From Corynespora cassiicola (taxonomy: Eukaryota; Ascomycota; Dothideomycetes; Pleosporales; Corynesporascaceae), in the NCBI GenBank assembly GCA_022059125.1, contig JAEUWY010000002.1, positions 2,666,001 to 2,730,000 of the forward strand: a stretch of DNA of 64,000 nt, given 5' to 3'. Below the pieces are notes generated by a model, which searched no databases, was not told where the DNA came from, and saw only the letters and a list, made by a program, of their open reading frames with translations. Positions 24,632 to 35,435 of this stretch are shown piece by piece (the stretch's first letter is position 1; each line of letters begins with the position of its first letter). The position numbers and the translations under genes are program-made.

Positions 24632-25762
24632 GGTGGTGCGTTGTGGCAGGGTGGGATAGACAGGGTGTGAGATTGGGGTAAAATGAACAACACTGGCCGT
24701 ACCAAGTGTCGCTCTGGAGGTGATATTCGCAGCGGTGTTTTGAGTGATGGAGAATCGGGGTCGTGCGAGATGTACAATCTTACTATTCCCGGTCCCTCCC
24801 GTAATGCTGTGCACACTCGTTATCCTACCTGGCCTGTACTACACAAAATCTTCGTTATTTTCGCCCCCGCGGATTTCCGTTTGGTGATTGCAAGCCTCAA
24901 GTTCCTCAGCTCGGTCAAAGAGCTGAAGGAAAGCCGAGAAAACAAGCCTCGCGTGTAACCAGCTTAACCGATGGTTCCCTCTCGCAGATGTAATGAAAAC
25001 GGTGAGAAGGAAAAGAAGGAAAAAAAAAAAACAGTAAACAAGGTGCTCCGTTGGTTCTCGTCGCCGCCGGTGTGGGAGGCTCGCTAACCGTAGTGTCCGG
25101 GACGTGTGGTGCTTCTTATACACGCACCCGGCACTAAGATGCTGTGACGGCTCGCACCTTTAACCCAGAAGGTATATACGGCCAGCTGGCATTCGGCCCA
25201 AAGCGACATGGCCTGTTCGGTATAGTCAAGCATCAATGCCGCCCACCTCCGTTTTGTCGCTCTTATATCTCGTGAAAAGACCGACCGGTATTTCCCATTG
25301 CTAGGGGGTGGCCAATCAATGGCTAGACACGCACCCCACCCGGGCAGGCAATGCCAGATGCTAAGGGTCGCGGACAGAATCAAGCCTCGGTCGGTTGATC
25401 AGTCGGAGATGCCGTCATGGAGCTGGCGCACACTTAGCGTGGTTACAAAGAGCGCGATCCGATTCGGTGGAGCGTGACGGACAAGCCGCCCAGAGCTGGG
25501 GTTTGTGAGTGGCGGGCTTAGCGCGCGGGGCAGGCCGTATTGATGGCTGCTCAGTCCCGCGAGCCGAGATGAAGAGACTCTTCGCAGTCGCGTCGTGGAA
25601 TGTCTGCTTCGGAGTGGACGACGAGCATTGGGGAAGGAGATGATGGGCTTGTACAAAATCGCGCTATCATTGGTTGTGCTGCTCATGTGGGTAACATATT
25701 CTCCGGTAAGCTCCAAGCCATCAGCAGCCCCGCCACAGCCTGCTCGCAATCCGCGCCATGCG
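24632..25762. other. Intergenic, P450 to UstYa-like gene
   Basis: This 1.13-kb region upstream of the P450 and downstream of the UstYa-like gene has an A-rich tract at about 25010-25036. A minus-strand frame near 24840-25120 has a hydrophobic stretch but no recognisable family or repeated precursor-peptide units. Treated as non-coding. Confidence 0.45.
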
Positions 25763-26756
25763 TCACTCCGATGATATCCACTTTTGATGGTTGATGGTCC
25801 TGGCCTCCAGGTAGGAGTATACCTGAGAGTAGTCCTTGCACACGTGCTTTGCGTCCCACCCGTCGCTGCCTCCGCGGTCCTCGCCCGTAACATCATCGGG
25901 CGGAAAGGTCGTCGCCGCGCCTTCAAGCGCCACGTCTCCAGCACACATTATCGCTTGCCTGATGTATTCGAAGCAGTGGTTGATGTGCCATGGCATCTTG
26001 ATCGCTCCCACGTATCCCGGGTTCTCGACCGAGAGTTGAAGCGTGTTGTACGCCTCAATGACCGTGTAGAGGCAGTGCAGCTGATGCGTCACTGACGTCG
26101 TGAAGACGGTCTGGTTTGGGTAGTCGTGGATCGGCTGGGGTAGATTCGAGTATTGGTCGGGCTCTTCGACTTGCACGTAGCCCAGGCCAGCTTTCATGCG
26201 TTAGATGGACTTGTCAGGACGACATTGGATGCGGGGTCCCATACTTGGTACAATGTCCAGCCAGGCCTTTTGAGTTTCTCTGCTCCAAAACTCGGATGCA
26301 TTCTCGGGAGCGAAAATCGGGTCCGGCGTGAACTTGACGATTTGTTGTGAAACTGCTGTGGTCAGTATCGTCTGCCAGACAGAGTCGCAAGTTTGGACAA
26401 GACCAACATTCTGGAGCAAAGCCCGAGACATCACCGGCGAGCTCATATCTGTGGCTCTTGTGGTGGTGATTCCATTTCTTCCACCTCTTTTCTGCGAGCA
26501 AACCAAATATTATGAGCAGTAATCCCGTGTCAAGCATCCATCGGTACGACTTGACCTTTGCCCAGAAAGCCTTTCTTTTCCGTCTGCGAGGTTTTATTTC
26601 GCTTTCCGGTTCCCACTCTTCGACTTCGGTGATCGACCCCGTGTCATTTTCTAGATTCCGTATCTTGTTGTATCTGTGGTCGTCCTTCATGTCGGCCCTT
26701 TGTTGGCTGATGGATGAGATGTCGTACGTGGAGTGATATGGTGTGAAAGCAGGCAT
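25763..26756 (-). CDS. UstYa/DUF3328 family protein
   Basis: This belongs to the fungal UstYa-like family. Some members are oxidases that cyclise ribosomal peptides (dikaritins such as ustiloxin); others act in different secondary pathways. The ATG is at 26756. Exons are 26756-26408, 26352-26245 and 26190-25763, giving 294 residues. A cytosolic basic N terminus is followed by one membrane segment (near residues 74-90, LDTGLLLIIFGLL) and a lumenal domain. Both family hallmark motifs HxxHC are present: HQLHC at residues 188-192 and HINHC at 221-225, the latter followed by EYIRQAIMC. The first intron has a weak donor (GTTGGT), and two acceptors three bases apart are possible, which would change one residue. 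The P450 lies downstream in the same orientation. No precursor peptide with repeated cores was seen nearby, so its pathway is unknown. Confidence 0.88.
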
Positions 26757-27615
26757 GTGAAGGGTTTCATGAAGAAAAAATGGGTTGCAAGCTCTTAATC
26801 TTCACCGCGGGACCTAATGTACAAATGGTTTTGATGGCGCCACAACATTGTTCACATATCAAACATGGACTGTAACGCCAAGCGTGAGATGAGGCTCTTC
26901 CTGCTTCAAAGTCTCGTTATCCGTCTTCTCGTCCAACCCCGCGCTAGGGTCCGAACAGTCATCATACCCGAACGAAGAAAAACACATGTGGGTTCGGAGA
27001 CCGTCGCGTGTGAGAGCTCGCGTTGGCGAGCCGTGCTTGGCACGTGAGAGCGCGCGGTGACGATGCAATCCCCTGAGGGCAACGGCCCGATCCGGCATTT
27101 AGAACGCAGATCAAGCTGTTTTGGGCACTAGGAATGCGATGCAGCCAGACACTTGAGAAGCGATGCCGAGGTCAATGGAGAAGGCTACATTGGCTGGATA
27201 CTCGAAATGCTAGGCGTCTACAGGTCAATCAAATGTAATGCGGCCAAGATGAATCAGCACTCGGCCACGCCGAATGGACTAGGCAAATTCCGGAGGAGAA
27301 AGATGCTTCTGCCGAATCACCCAAAGTTTGTTGACAACAGAGAGAGAGAGAAGATACGAGGGTGACTCGGCCCGACAGGAATTGCCTGTGATGAATTCGA
27401 GCTTGTCATACGTGTCATGATATCACCATCAGCAACTGTCTTCCATGGACTACGGCAGAGAACATGTACAAGCCTGTCCGCAACTAACCGTCGCAACCCT
27501 CGAGTATGAAATTCTTAGTAGAATATGTATCACTCTGATAACGCCCTAATGCTCACTTCACTCGCCAAAACTTTGACAAGGGGATGCCCGAACGAAGTAT
27601 GCCCAGGCTTGTAGA
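26757..27615. other. Intergenic, UstYa-like promoter and next gene 3' end
   Basis: This 859-bp region contains no convincing coding sequence. A short GA repeat occurs at about 27341-27353. Confidence 0.45.
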
Positions 27616-29604
27616 TTATTCCACAATTCGGATATGCCGGCTGGAGGATACCTGGGGCAGTAGCATCGAGGCTGGGTCGCTATTCTTCAAAGCCTTGGCG
27701 GCTTTTGACTTCACAGCGGATGGGGACGGCAAGGGCCGTGTTTCGTTCATGTCATTCAACGGTTCAGAGCTGGAATCCCTGGAATGGGGGATTTTGATGG
27801 CATTTGATATAGCGTGGTTTCGCGCGTGCATGCGTTTCCGCGCAAGAGCCACAGAGTCTCCATGCTTAAAGAGCCCCAGTGATACGCCTCCAGCGTTGAT
27901 GATGCGTGAGTGAGCAAGGGCGACAGAATCTCTATGGCCACGGAACTTCATCTCGTTTTCTTCAATGTTTGAAAGGCGTCTAAACGAGGGCGGTCTCTTT
28001 GTTCCCCGGTTGAGAGTGAGGAGCTTCCGTGCAGTTCCGGCCTCTGGGTCGGGGACCATGAGAGGCTCCTGGATGGAATCTCTCTTATCGTTGCCGACCC
28101 ATCCATCGCCCATGGTGGAATCCAACTGAGGCTCTTCGTATGAAGCGGAGCGTGATGTGGGAGCACTGACTGGCCGAGAAGGCCGACTGGACGGGGTAGC
28201 ACTCGTCATCTCGCTATTTGGCGGTGCAATGATGATGAGGTCCTCGTCATCAATTGTGCAATCGTACTGAGGGGCCCGACTGTCGTCATCAGGAAAAACG
28301 ACAATTTGGGGGTTGAATGACGGGGAAGATGGCGACGATGACGACGATGCTCCCCGGCCCCAGGACCATTCGGTAAGCTTGGAATTGACTCGATCCAGGC
28401 CCCTGGCTGCTGTTGAACCAACACTCTGGAGAACCTGGCCGGCCGACGAGCTACGCCGACGAGACCGCACATCATATTCAGACGGGACATCATCCCAGAT
28501 GACCTCGTAGCAACCGCTCTTGGATTCAACAATCTGCATAGTCGGCGTGGCCGGGTCTATACCCCCTTCGTCTGGGATATCGTCCTCGGCACACCATGAA
28601 GGGACAATGGCGACCACGTGCACATCGGTTCTCGTAATGGCGGGATCGGCAGGCGTGCTCTTTGCGGGTCGACGGTAGAATGGGGGTGACGGTTTGCTTT
28701 TGTCAGCTGGTTTCTCTTGCTTGGGGCCGCCCCTGCTTGACCGCCTTTCCGGAGCTGAGACATTCCCAGCGGAGGGATTCGGATCGGTCTCGCTCGACCA
28801 AGCCTTCAGAGGGGGTAACTTCAACAATTTCTTGGAACTCTCTTCAAAGTCGACCGTCTTGACACGACGCAACTTCTGAGACTTGGACGAGTCGACAGAT
28901 GATGCATTGAACTCGTCTGGGGGTGTTGCTGTTGCACTCTTGGACTTTTTCTTCATGATGGGTTTGAGGGGCAGATCTTTTCCAGGTATCTTGGGCCTGG
29001 GCAGGGCCTTTGATGATGTGGAGGGGTCAGATTTGGTGCGCATGGGAAACCACATGAAGCCCGGCTCTGGTGATTGAGGGTTGGTCCATTGGAAGGGGGT
29101 GCTTGTCGCACGGGCAGATCGAACTCGCCATGGCCTTGCGGGGGCCAAACCAATGTGTTTGGTCTGTTCAACCAGCTGTTGCTGTAGGGTTGCAGAGTCA
29201 ATGGCGGGATCATGATAGCGCGAGACTGGCTCTTCGGTCTCCAGGGCTGAATGGCTGCGCATGGGCAGTCGGTGGTCGAGAGACAATGGCTTGTACGTTC
29301 CAGGGCCTGGTGTGCTATTACTGATGAGAAGGGCAGTCTGGGATGAATCATCAGTGGCCTCCCGATAGCGCCTTGCTGCAAGCATCAAGTCACTTGACGA
29401 CCTTCTCAGAGCCTTGTGGGTTGATGTGACCCTCGCCATGTCCGAGGAGAGCTGGCTTGCTGAGAGCAGCGGGTCCCCTTCTTCCAGCAACGGAGCAGAG
29501 AACTGGTCGAGCTGGTCTGGATCGGAGTCGCTTTCCCCGGATTGGAGATGATACTGAGGTAGGGAGAGCGGCGAAGGCTTCTTGGTGGTCGAGTGTACGG
29601 TCAT
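27616..29604 (-). CDS. Long disordered fungal protein, function unknown
   Basis: I do not recognise a family. The frame is open without introns from 29637, but the first ATG is at 29604 (MTVHSTTKK), giving 662 residues; the codon at 29637 is TTG. The protein is Ser/Pro/Arg/Lys-rich and probably mostly disordered, without signal peptide or membrane segment. Conserved-looking islands are a basic Pro-rich patch (PRPKIPGKDLPLKPIMKKK), a more ordered middle (DVHVVAIVPSWCAEDDIPDE, GCYEVIWDDVPSEYDVRSRR), an acidic DDEDLIIIAPP stretch, and two short copies of an H-x-DSVALA element near the C terminus. The pattern suggests a cytosolic regulatory or scaffold protein regulated by phosphorylation, but that is inference. 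A more distal 5' exon (ATG at 29794, MADARLPPS) is possible but unproven. Confidence 0.75.
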   Translation of the reverse strand: MTVHSTTKKPSPLSLPQYHLQSGESDSDPDQLDQFSAPLLEEGDPLLSASQLSSDMARVTSTHKALRRSSSDLMLAARRYREATDDSSQTALLISNSTPGPGTYKPLSLDHRLPMRSHSALETEEPVSRYHDPAIDSATLQQQLVEQTKHIGLAPARPWRVRSARATSTPFQWTNPQSPEPGFMWFPMRTKSDPSTSSKALPRPKIPGKDLPLKPIMKKKSKSATATPPDEFNASSVDSSKSQKLRRVKTVDFEESSKKLLKLPPLKAWSSETDPNPSAGNVSAPERRSSRGGPKQEKPADKSKPSPPFYRRPAKSTPADPAITRTDVHVVAIVPSWCAEDDIPDEGGIDPATPTMQIVESKSGCYEVIWDDVPSEYDVRSRRRSSSAGQVLQSVGSTAARGLDRVNSKLTEWSWGRGASSSSSPSSPSFNPQIVVFPDDDSRAPQYDCTIDDEDLIIIAPPNSEMTSATPSSRPSRPVSAPTSRSASYEEPQLDSTMGDGWVGNDKRDSIQEPLMVPDPEAGTARKLLTLNRGTKRPPSFRRLSNIEENEMKFRGHRDSVALAHSRIINAGGVSLGLFKHGDSVALARKRMHARNHAISNAIKIPHSRDSSSEPLNDMNETRPLPSPSAVKSKAAKALKNSDPASMLLPQVSSSRHIRIVE

Positions 29605-30379
29605 TGTGGTCACGGAAGGCGCTGCTGGAGGCGACAAGACGGCAGCCCGGAACTAAAGATGGAGAAGGGAGCGTGCTGCACAGCGGGTTGGGAGCGGAGA
29701 CGACGAGGGCAGAGGGGGAGGTGATGATGCGAGAGCGACGGCGAGGAGTGAAGGGAATGTGGCCCAGCGAAGGGGGCAGGCGCGCGTCTGCCATGGTTCC
29801 TTCCTTCGCTTCATGGTAAACGAACTGTCTGGGGGAGGCGCTGGCGGGCTTGAGGCGAACGAGTCGGCTCCCAAATGTCCAGCTATGTGCCATGATGACA
29901 ATGCGATGTCCATGAAAGCTGGCCTGGGGAGGCGGATGAGGGCCGGACCAGACCATGCCAGAGGCCTTGTCCAGGCAGTGACGCCATCGACCGCACCCAG
30001 CCTCTGCAAGTGCCAGCCCCAACCACCGGTTCCCGTCTCAGGCTTCCCAGATGGCTGGACACGGGCTACACGCAGAGAGCCATGCGGAGGAGAGCGAGAC
30101 GACATGGTAGCCGGGGAGTAGTCGAGACGAGAAATAGGACCTGCCCAAAGCGGCATGGTCTGGCTCGGGGCACCTGCATCAGGCCTGCTCGACGGCGACT
30201 CCCCTTGACCACTCGAACAGCGTGCTTCGCCCATGTACCAACAAAAGTGCTCTGCTGCTACCCCGTAGCTCCGCAGCCCCCCTGGAAATGCATTGCCACT
30301 CCACCATACACATATATGCCCAGGCCGACATCCCGCTTTGGGCCACTCTCACAGTGCACCCGGCGCGCGAGCCTTCAAT
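29605..30379. other. Divergent intergenic region
   Basis: This 775-bp region is the shared upstream region of the disordered-protein gene (minus) and the phytase-like gene (plus). Minus-strand frames starting at ATG 29794 could hold a missed 5' exon of the left gene, but I could not find a splice pair that joins in phase. Confidence 0.4.
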
Positions 30380-32078
30380 ATGCGCTACATCGCCACCTGG
30401 GCCATCATAGCCCTGCTTCGACCGCACCATGCTGTCGCCAGCCCTGCCGGTCACGCCATCTCCATCGTCAATCAGACGACATGCAACGGCAACACGTACA
30501 CTTACGAGGAGCTAGCAGGCTGGGGTCTACTGCCTGGCGATTCCCGAGATAAGTTTGGGGATACCATCGGTGGAATTGGAAGCGCAATTGCCCTGGATAA
30601 GACGTCTTGGAAGAGGAAACCCGGAAACGTCCAAGCATACCAAGGCATCCTCTATGGGCTTCCCGACCGAGGATGGAACACGCAGGGAACTCAAAACACC
30701 CAATCACGCTTGCACAAGTTCTCAGTCGAGCTCACAATCGTCAATGCCACCACCCGCTCGCCGGCTGCCCCAAACTTCAAGATCCATTACTTGGATACCA
30801 TCCTGCTCACAGGGCCCGATGGGACGCCATGTACAGGCCTTGATGCGGATCCAGCTGGCCATTTCTCTTTTGGTGGCTTCCCCGACCTCCCCATGGCTAC
30901 GTATTCAGGTGATGGGTTTGGCGGCAACGGGACTGGCGGCAAACGCATCGCTGTCGACTCTGAAGGCTTGGTGCTCGGCCACGATGGATCCTTTTGGATC
31001 AGTGATGAATACGGCCCTTACATGTACCAGTTCGACATGTCTGGCAAGATGATCAATGCCATTCGTCCGCCAGATGCACTTATTCCCCTTCGCAACGGCA
31101 GTGAGAGGTTGGTATAGGAGTAGATTCCGCACTAGACAGGATGCGCTAATCGAGCGACAGTTTCAACGCTGCATCGCCGCCCATATATGACCCAGACGTC
31201 GTGGTCACACCAGAGGACCCTGAGACTGGACGAGCAAACAACCAAGGCCTCGAGGCTTTGACTGCCAGTCCTGATGGCAGGTTCATGTATGCTCTACTTC
31301 AGAGTGCTACGTAAGCGGCCTTGTTTCCAATCATACCTGTCACGGCTGATGTCGACAGCATGCAAGAAGGGGGCGCCAAATCTAAAACTCGACGTACGAC
31401 ACGCCTTCTGAGGTATCGTCTTGACGATAAGATCCCCGTGTACGAGGCCGAGTTCGTCGTGCAATTACCGCTGGCCCCGAACGGCAAGGTGGCTGGCCAA
31501 TCCGAAATTCACTTCGTTTCCGACACTCAGTTTCTCGTACTTGCTCGCGACTCTGGCGCCGGGCGTGGCCAAGATGATTCAGAATCCAAATATCGAAATG
31601 TCGATGTGTTCGACATCTCTAATGCCACCAATATCAAGGGCGGAGAATACGATGCCTTTGATGGGGCCGTGGCTTCTCCAAACGGCGAGCTCAAATCAAG
31701 CATCGAGCCCGCCAAGTATTGTCCTTGGCTTTCATACAACAACAATGACCAGCTGAATCGTTTTGGGGCTCATAACGGTGGACCACAGGATGGGGGACTC
31801 TTGAACGAAAAATGGGAGAGTCTTGCTCTAGTCTCAGTCGACGAAGAGTTCAGGACAAACGGAGATGGTGATGAATACTACTTGATCTCATTCTCTGACA
31901 ATGATTTCATAACTCAAAACGGTATGACTGACATTCCAGATTCGCGTTCAAGCGCTAAAAATGTTTAGGTTACATCAATGGAGGGAAAACCAAGTACGCA
32001 GATGCATCTGGCTTTAACCTGGATACCCAGGCTCTTGTCTTCAAGGTCCGACTACCCAGAGGTTCAAAGCCAATGTGA
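30380..32078 (+). CDS. Secreted phytase-like esterase family protein
   Basis: This belongs to the family annotated as 'esterase-like activity of phytase', a beta-propeller-like secreted family. The ATG at 30380 (MRYIATWAI) is chosen because it begins a signal peptide of about 20 residues. The frame extends further upstream only from a non-ATG codon. Exons are 30380-31107, 31161-31310, 31359-31921 and 31969-32078 (introns of 53, 48 and 47 bp), giving 516 residues. Family-like segments are LYGLPDRGWNTQGTQ near residue 92, LTGPDGTPCTGLDAD, an ISDEYGPYMYQFD segment near residue 212, NNQGLEALTASPDG, and the Asp/Asn-rich LLNEKWESLALVSVD. The first donor (GTTGGT) is weak but gives the conserved SFNAASPPIY join. 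Several N-glycosylation sequons agree with secretion. The substrate is uncertain; true phytase activity should not be assumed. Confidence 0.88.
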
Positions 32079-32734
32079 TTGGATTTGTGACGTCACAAGT
32101 GGAAGAGCTGGGACATTTGGGAAGTAGACGACCAAATTGGTCTTGTAAAGCACTCTCGTCGCTTGGTTTTGGTGGGGACCAAAGATTTGAAAAAAGACGC
32201 ACCTGACCTGCCACTTCGCAAGTGCCTCAACAAAATCCCTCCACCTGCTTTTATTAAACTGCTGATGTTGTAACCGAACAATTGGTATATGCATGATGCT
32301 GGGCACATGCACAGATGTACTTGAGACCACAAGAGTAACCGTTAATAATAAACAGAGAGCAGTCCGAAGGCATATAGTAGAGAGTCCTACTTTTTCTGAT
32401 GGTTTCGTAATACCAGGCCAATGCTACCCATTTTTATCTGCTCGCAACACTATGCGTACCGCGGTAGATGCCAGTTCTTCGTCTCATATGGCCTCGCTAC
32501 CCAACATAATCCTGTTGAATGGCCCAGGATGTATAAAAGGCGCTCCCCCGCTCTTATCTGGCCATAACTTTCTACTTGTCACTCTGTAGAGACTCAGTGA
32601 CCTTCACTCGACCCTGGGCCTAATATCAAACCAAGACTACAGCAGAGATCGACTTCCGCATGCCCAGCTTCTTCAGCTGTTCAATCACGCACTACTCAAC
32701 ATCTTCGAACCCAAGTAATAACCTCCTTTGAAAC
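32079..32734. other. Intergenic, phytase-like to MFS transporter
   Basis: This 656-bp region carries the promoter of the transporter. Apart from the TATA element noted separately, no feature was recognised. Confidence 0.5.
32532..32539 (+). promoter_or_regulatory. Probable TATA box of MFS transporter gene
   Basis: TATAAAAG lies about 200 bp upstream of the transporter ATG, and the sequence after it is pyrimidine-rich as in fungal core promoters. Strong TATA elements often mark inducible genes. Confidence 0.5.
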
Positions 32735-34297
32735 ATGGATTCTATCGGGAAGCCGAACAACGTGCCCGAGGCCACCACCATCTCCCGCACCAAGTCGAAC
32801 TTGTCTACGGTAAACGGAAAGCATGTTCTCCACGAGGAGGATGCTTATGAAAAAACTGCGTACGCCTGGTCTTCCAGGAAGAAGTGGATTCTCCTTACAG
32901 TTGTAGCTCTCTGCCAGACGAGTATGAACTACAATGCCGCCGTCTACTCCAACGCCGTCGACCATCTCAACGAAGAATTTGGCATAACGAATGCGAGAAC
33001 AGGGATGATAGCGTTCCTCGTCGCTTACGCCTTTGGCTGTGAGCTCTGGGCCCCTTGGTCCGAGGAACTCGGACGCTGGAAAGTAATGCAAGTGTCTCTC
33101 CTCTTTGTCAACGCTTCCATCATCATATGCGCTCGCGCCGTCAACTTCCCGATGGTGATCGCAGGGCGAGTCATCGGCGGGCTTTCCTCCGCAGGAGGCT
33201 CAGTCACTCTCGGTATGGTCGCCGACATGTTCACCTCGGATGATCAGCAGTATGCTGTTCTGTGGGCAAGCCTTTGGTCCTGCCTTGGTGCCGTAATCGG
33301 CGGCATTGCTGGCGGGCCCATCCAACAGTACCTCACCTGGCGATGGAACTTTGAAATCCAGTTTCTCTTTGGCATAACTACACAGGTCATCCACTTTTTC
33401 ATTGCGAAGGAATCCAGATCCACCGTCCTGCTCGACAGGGAAGCCAAGAGAATGCGCAAGAAGGAGGGTGCCGACATCCATGGCCCCAATGAGGTCAAGC
33501 CTCTACGCGAGCGCTTCCACTGGAAAGAGATTCTGCTCACCATGTGGCGCCCATATCAGATGCTCATTTTCGAGCCCATCGTCTTGTTCCTGTCGCTGCT
33601 GAGTGGCTTCGCCGATGCGCTCATCTTCTCCTTCTTCGAGAGCTACGGATACGTATTCGGACAATGGAATTTCACGCCCACCCAACAGAGTTTGGCACTG
33701 ATTCCTCTCGCAGCGAGCTACGTCCTGGCCTACCTGTCCTTCTTCCCCGTCGTTAAGCGACACACGGTCCGTCGGCGCAAAGGCGAATCCATGAAACCAG
33801 AAAGCCGTCTCTGGTGGCTCCTCTTCCTTGTCGTTCTTCTGCCTGCCGGCCTTCTCGGGAATGCCTTTGTGAGCACAGTGCATTGGAGCGGCGTCCTGGT
33901 CTTCTCCGTCCTCATCGGAATGGCCAACTTTGCCATCTACTTTGCCACAGTCGACTACATGGTTGAAGCATATGGCGAGTACTCAGCGTCTGCTACTGGC
34001 GGGAACGGTTTTGCTCGCGATTTTCTTGCTGGAATGTGTGCCGTCTACACTGGGCCTATGTACCGGAAGCTGGGGATTCGCAATACGACGCTTGTTCTGT
34101 TCGGCCTTGGCTTCCTCTTCTGCATTCCGGTATACATCTTCTACTGGAAAGGCCCGGAAATCAGGAAGGGTAGCAAATTCGCAATGGAACTTGCAGATAA
34201 GAAGGAGAATCAAGCCAATACCAAACAAGAGGCTATCCGAAGGGAGCGTACCAGGGGCGGAATCGTTATCGAAAACGGTCAAAGTCGAGAGGTATAA
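32735..34297 (+). CDS. Major facilitator superfamily transporter (DHA1-like)
   Basis: This is a 520-residue, intronless membrane transporter. After a 45-residue polar N terminus come about twelve hydrophobic segments in two groups of six, with a long basic loop between (about residues 225-270, KRMRKKEGADIHG). A motif-A-like loop (PWSEELGRWKV) follows the second membrane segment, and a DHA1 motif-C-like GAVIGGIAGGP is in the fifth. This fits a drug/H+ antiporter or related small-molecule exporter in the plasma membrane. The C terminus is basic and soluble. The substrate is not readable. It follows the phytase-like gene in the same direction and may serve local metabolism, but no evidence ties it to the UstYa-like or P450 gene beyond distance. 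Confidence 0.92.
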   Translation: MDSIGKPNNVPEATTISRTKSNLSTVNGKHVLHEEDAYEKTAYAWSSRKKWILLTVVALCQTSMNYNAAVYSNAVDHLNEEFGITNARTGMIAFLVAYAFGCELWAPWSEELGRWKVMQVSLLFVNASIIICARAVNFPMVIAGRVIGGLSSAGGSVTLGMVADMFTSDDQQYAVLWASLWSCLGAVIGGIAGGPIQQYLTWRWNFEIQFLFGITTQVIHFFIAKESRSTVLLDREAKRMRKKEGADIHGPNEVKPLRERFHWKEILLTMWRPYQMLIFEPIVLFLSLLSGFADALIFSFFESYGYVFGQWNFTPTQQSLALIPLAASYVLAYLSFFPVVKRHTVRRRKGESMKPESRLWWLLFLVVLLPAGLLGNAFVSTVHWSGVLVFSVLIGMANFAIYFATVDYMVEAYGEYSASATGGNGFARDFLAGMCAVYTGPMYRKLGIRNTTLVLFGLGFLFCIPVYIFYWKGPEIRKGSKFAMELADKKENQANTKQEAIRRERTRGGIVIENGQSREV

Positions 34298-34988
34298 ACT
34301 TTGAATCGGGAGGCCCGCCCTAAAGCATTTGGTGTCCTTGTGTGCAAGACACTTATGCGTTCTGTGTCTCCGGGCAATTTTCGAGGGCAGCCTCTGTGTG
34401 TTTTGTGTAATTTGTGGTTTTGGACCCCAGTCCCCGTGTCTTGCCCATTCTACTTGGATAAACTTTGGATTCCATGATTTTGTGGCTATCTTGGGTAGCC
34501 AATGAACAGGATGGGACTTTTTTTTTTAAAAAATAAAAATAAAATTATATGGGGTACGAGGGAGCAGACGGTGAAAGAATGCGTGTACAATCGCAGTCTA
34601 TTTCTCACAAAGCCGCGTTTTATTATCTATCTGAGAAAACGAATGTACACAGTTGGAAGCGCTGGATAGTATACTCCGGAGATCACACCCAATTGTGTAG
34701 AGCCGATCGATCCGTCGCGGCGCAATATTCATTCCAATCATCATTCCCGGCATAGCCCTCAACCAATTCGAGCGGCATTTCACGTGAAGAGTTGGTTGTT
34801 GAGCGACTTTCGCCTAGTTCGCCCATTTCAAGTAGCGGGGGAGCTATTAATAGATTGCAGCACAAGTCTGTTCCACGTTCGAGTCGCTGCTTGCAAGACA
34901 CATGTTTTCGTAGCTATAGTCTATATATAATTTTCAAATGCCAAACTTTCATCAGTCGATCACCCAGTGATCAGTCCGGTCATCACCA
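34298..34988. other. Intergenic, MFS transporter to tRNA-Ala
   Basis: This 691-bp region has a T-run followed by an A-rich stretch at about 34517-34548, probably in the 3' region of the transporter gene. The rest is unremarkable. Confidence 0.5.
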
Positions 34989-35071
34989 GGGCGTGTAGCT
35001 CAGTGGTAGAGCGCCCGCTTTGCATTGCGCAGAGTTGCGGGAGGTCTAGGGTTCGATCCCCTACCCGTCCA
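34989..35071 (+). tRNA. tRNA-Ala (anticodon UGC) with 11-nt intron
   Basis: A complete cloverleaf can be drawn. The D stem is GCTC/GAGC, the anticodon stem CCCGC/GCGGG with loop TTTGCAT after splicing, and the T stem TAGGG/CCCTA around TTCGATC. The anticodon TGC is at 35021-35023. The canonical intron site follows position 37, and removing 35025-35035 (11 nt) restores the stem. The acceptor stem carries the G3-U70 wobble pair that defines alanine tRNAs. Position 6 (T) faces C67, a mismatch in an otherwise paired stem. Internal A box (TAGCTCAGTGG) and B box (GGTTCGATCC) promoter elements are present. Confidence 0.95.
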
Positions 35072-35090
35072 TTTTTGCATTTATTTTTTT
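35072..35090 (+). terminator. RNA polymerase III terminator of tRNA-Ala
   Basis: A run of five T follows the discriminator base directly, and a second run of seven T lies at 35084-35090 as a backup stop. Confidence 0.8.
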
Positions 35091-35435
35091 GCCAGTCTGT
35101 CCAGAGCGTGTGGAGAGCCAGCTGTTGTTGCGGTTCAGGGGAGGGGGCGTGAATCGCAGTGGAATCACGTGCACATGCCCGCGGACCGAGATGGCTCCAA
35201 TCAGACACTTCTTTTTTTCCATCCCGTCGCAGTCTGCTAGCTGCTAATTTGCTATTGCATCCAGCTGAGTGTAGTGAGGAAATAGGAGCTCGTTCTAGTC
35301 GTAACTTGCATTGAACAATGTGTAAAGTTAGTTCAGGAGTGCGCCGAGGCCAAGAGCCAGGCGTCGCGCGCGACAGCCTACGGAACAACACGGACTTCGG
35401 CATGGAGAACACGCCAACAATCACCACCCACCACC
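35091..35435. other. Intergenic, tRNA-Ala to PER1
   Basis: About 345 bp hold the PER1 promoter. No other feature was seen. Confidence 0.4.

Noticed and set aside
25399..25944. 181-codon minus-strand frame overlapping the UstYa-like 3' end
   Set aside because: A frame shadow of the UstYa-like last exon plus non-coding sequence.
23001..34297. A complete ribosomal-peptide (dikaritin) cluster
   Set aside because: A UstYa-like gene, a P450 and a transporter are present, but no precursor peptide with repeated cores or second UstY gene was found.
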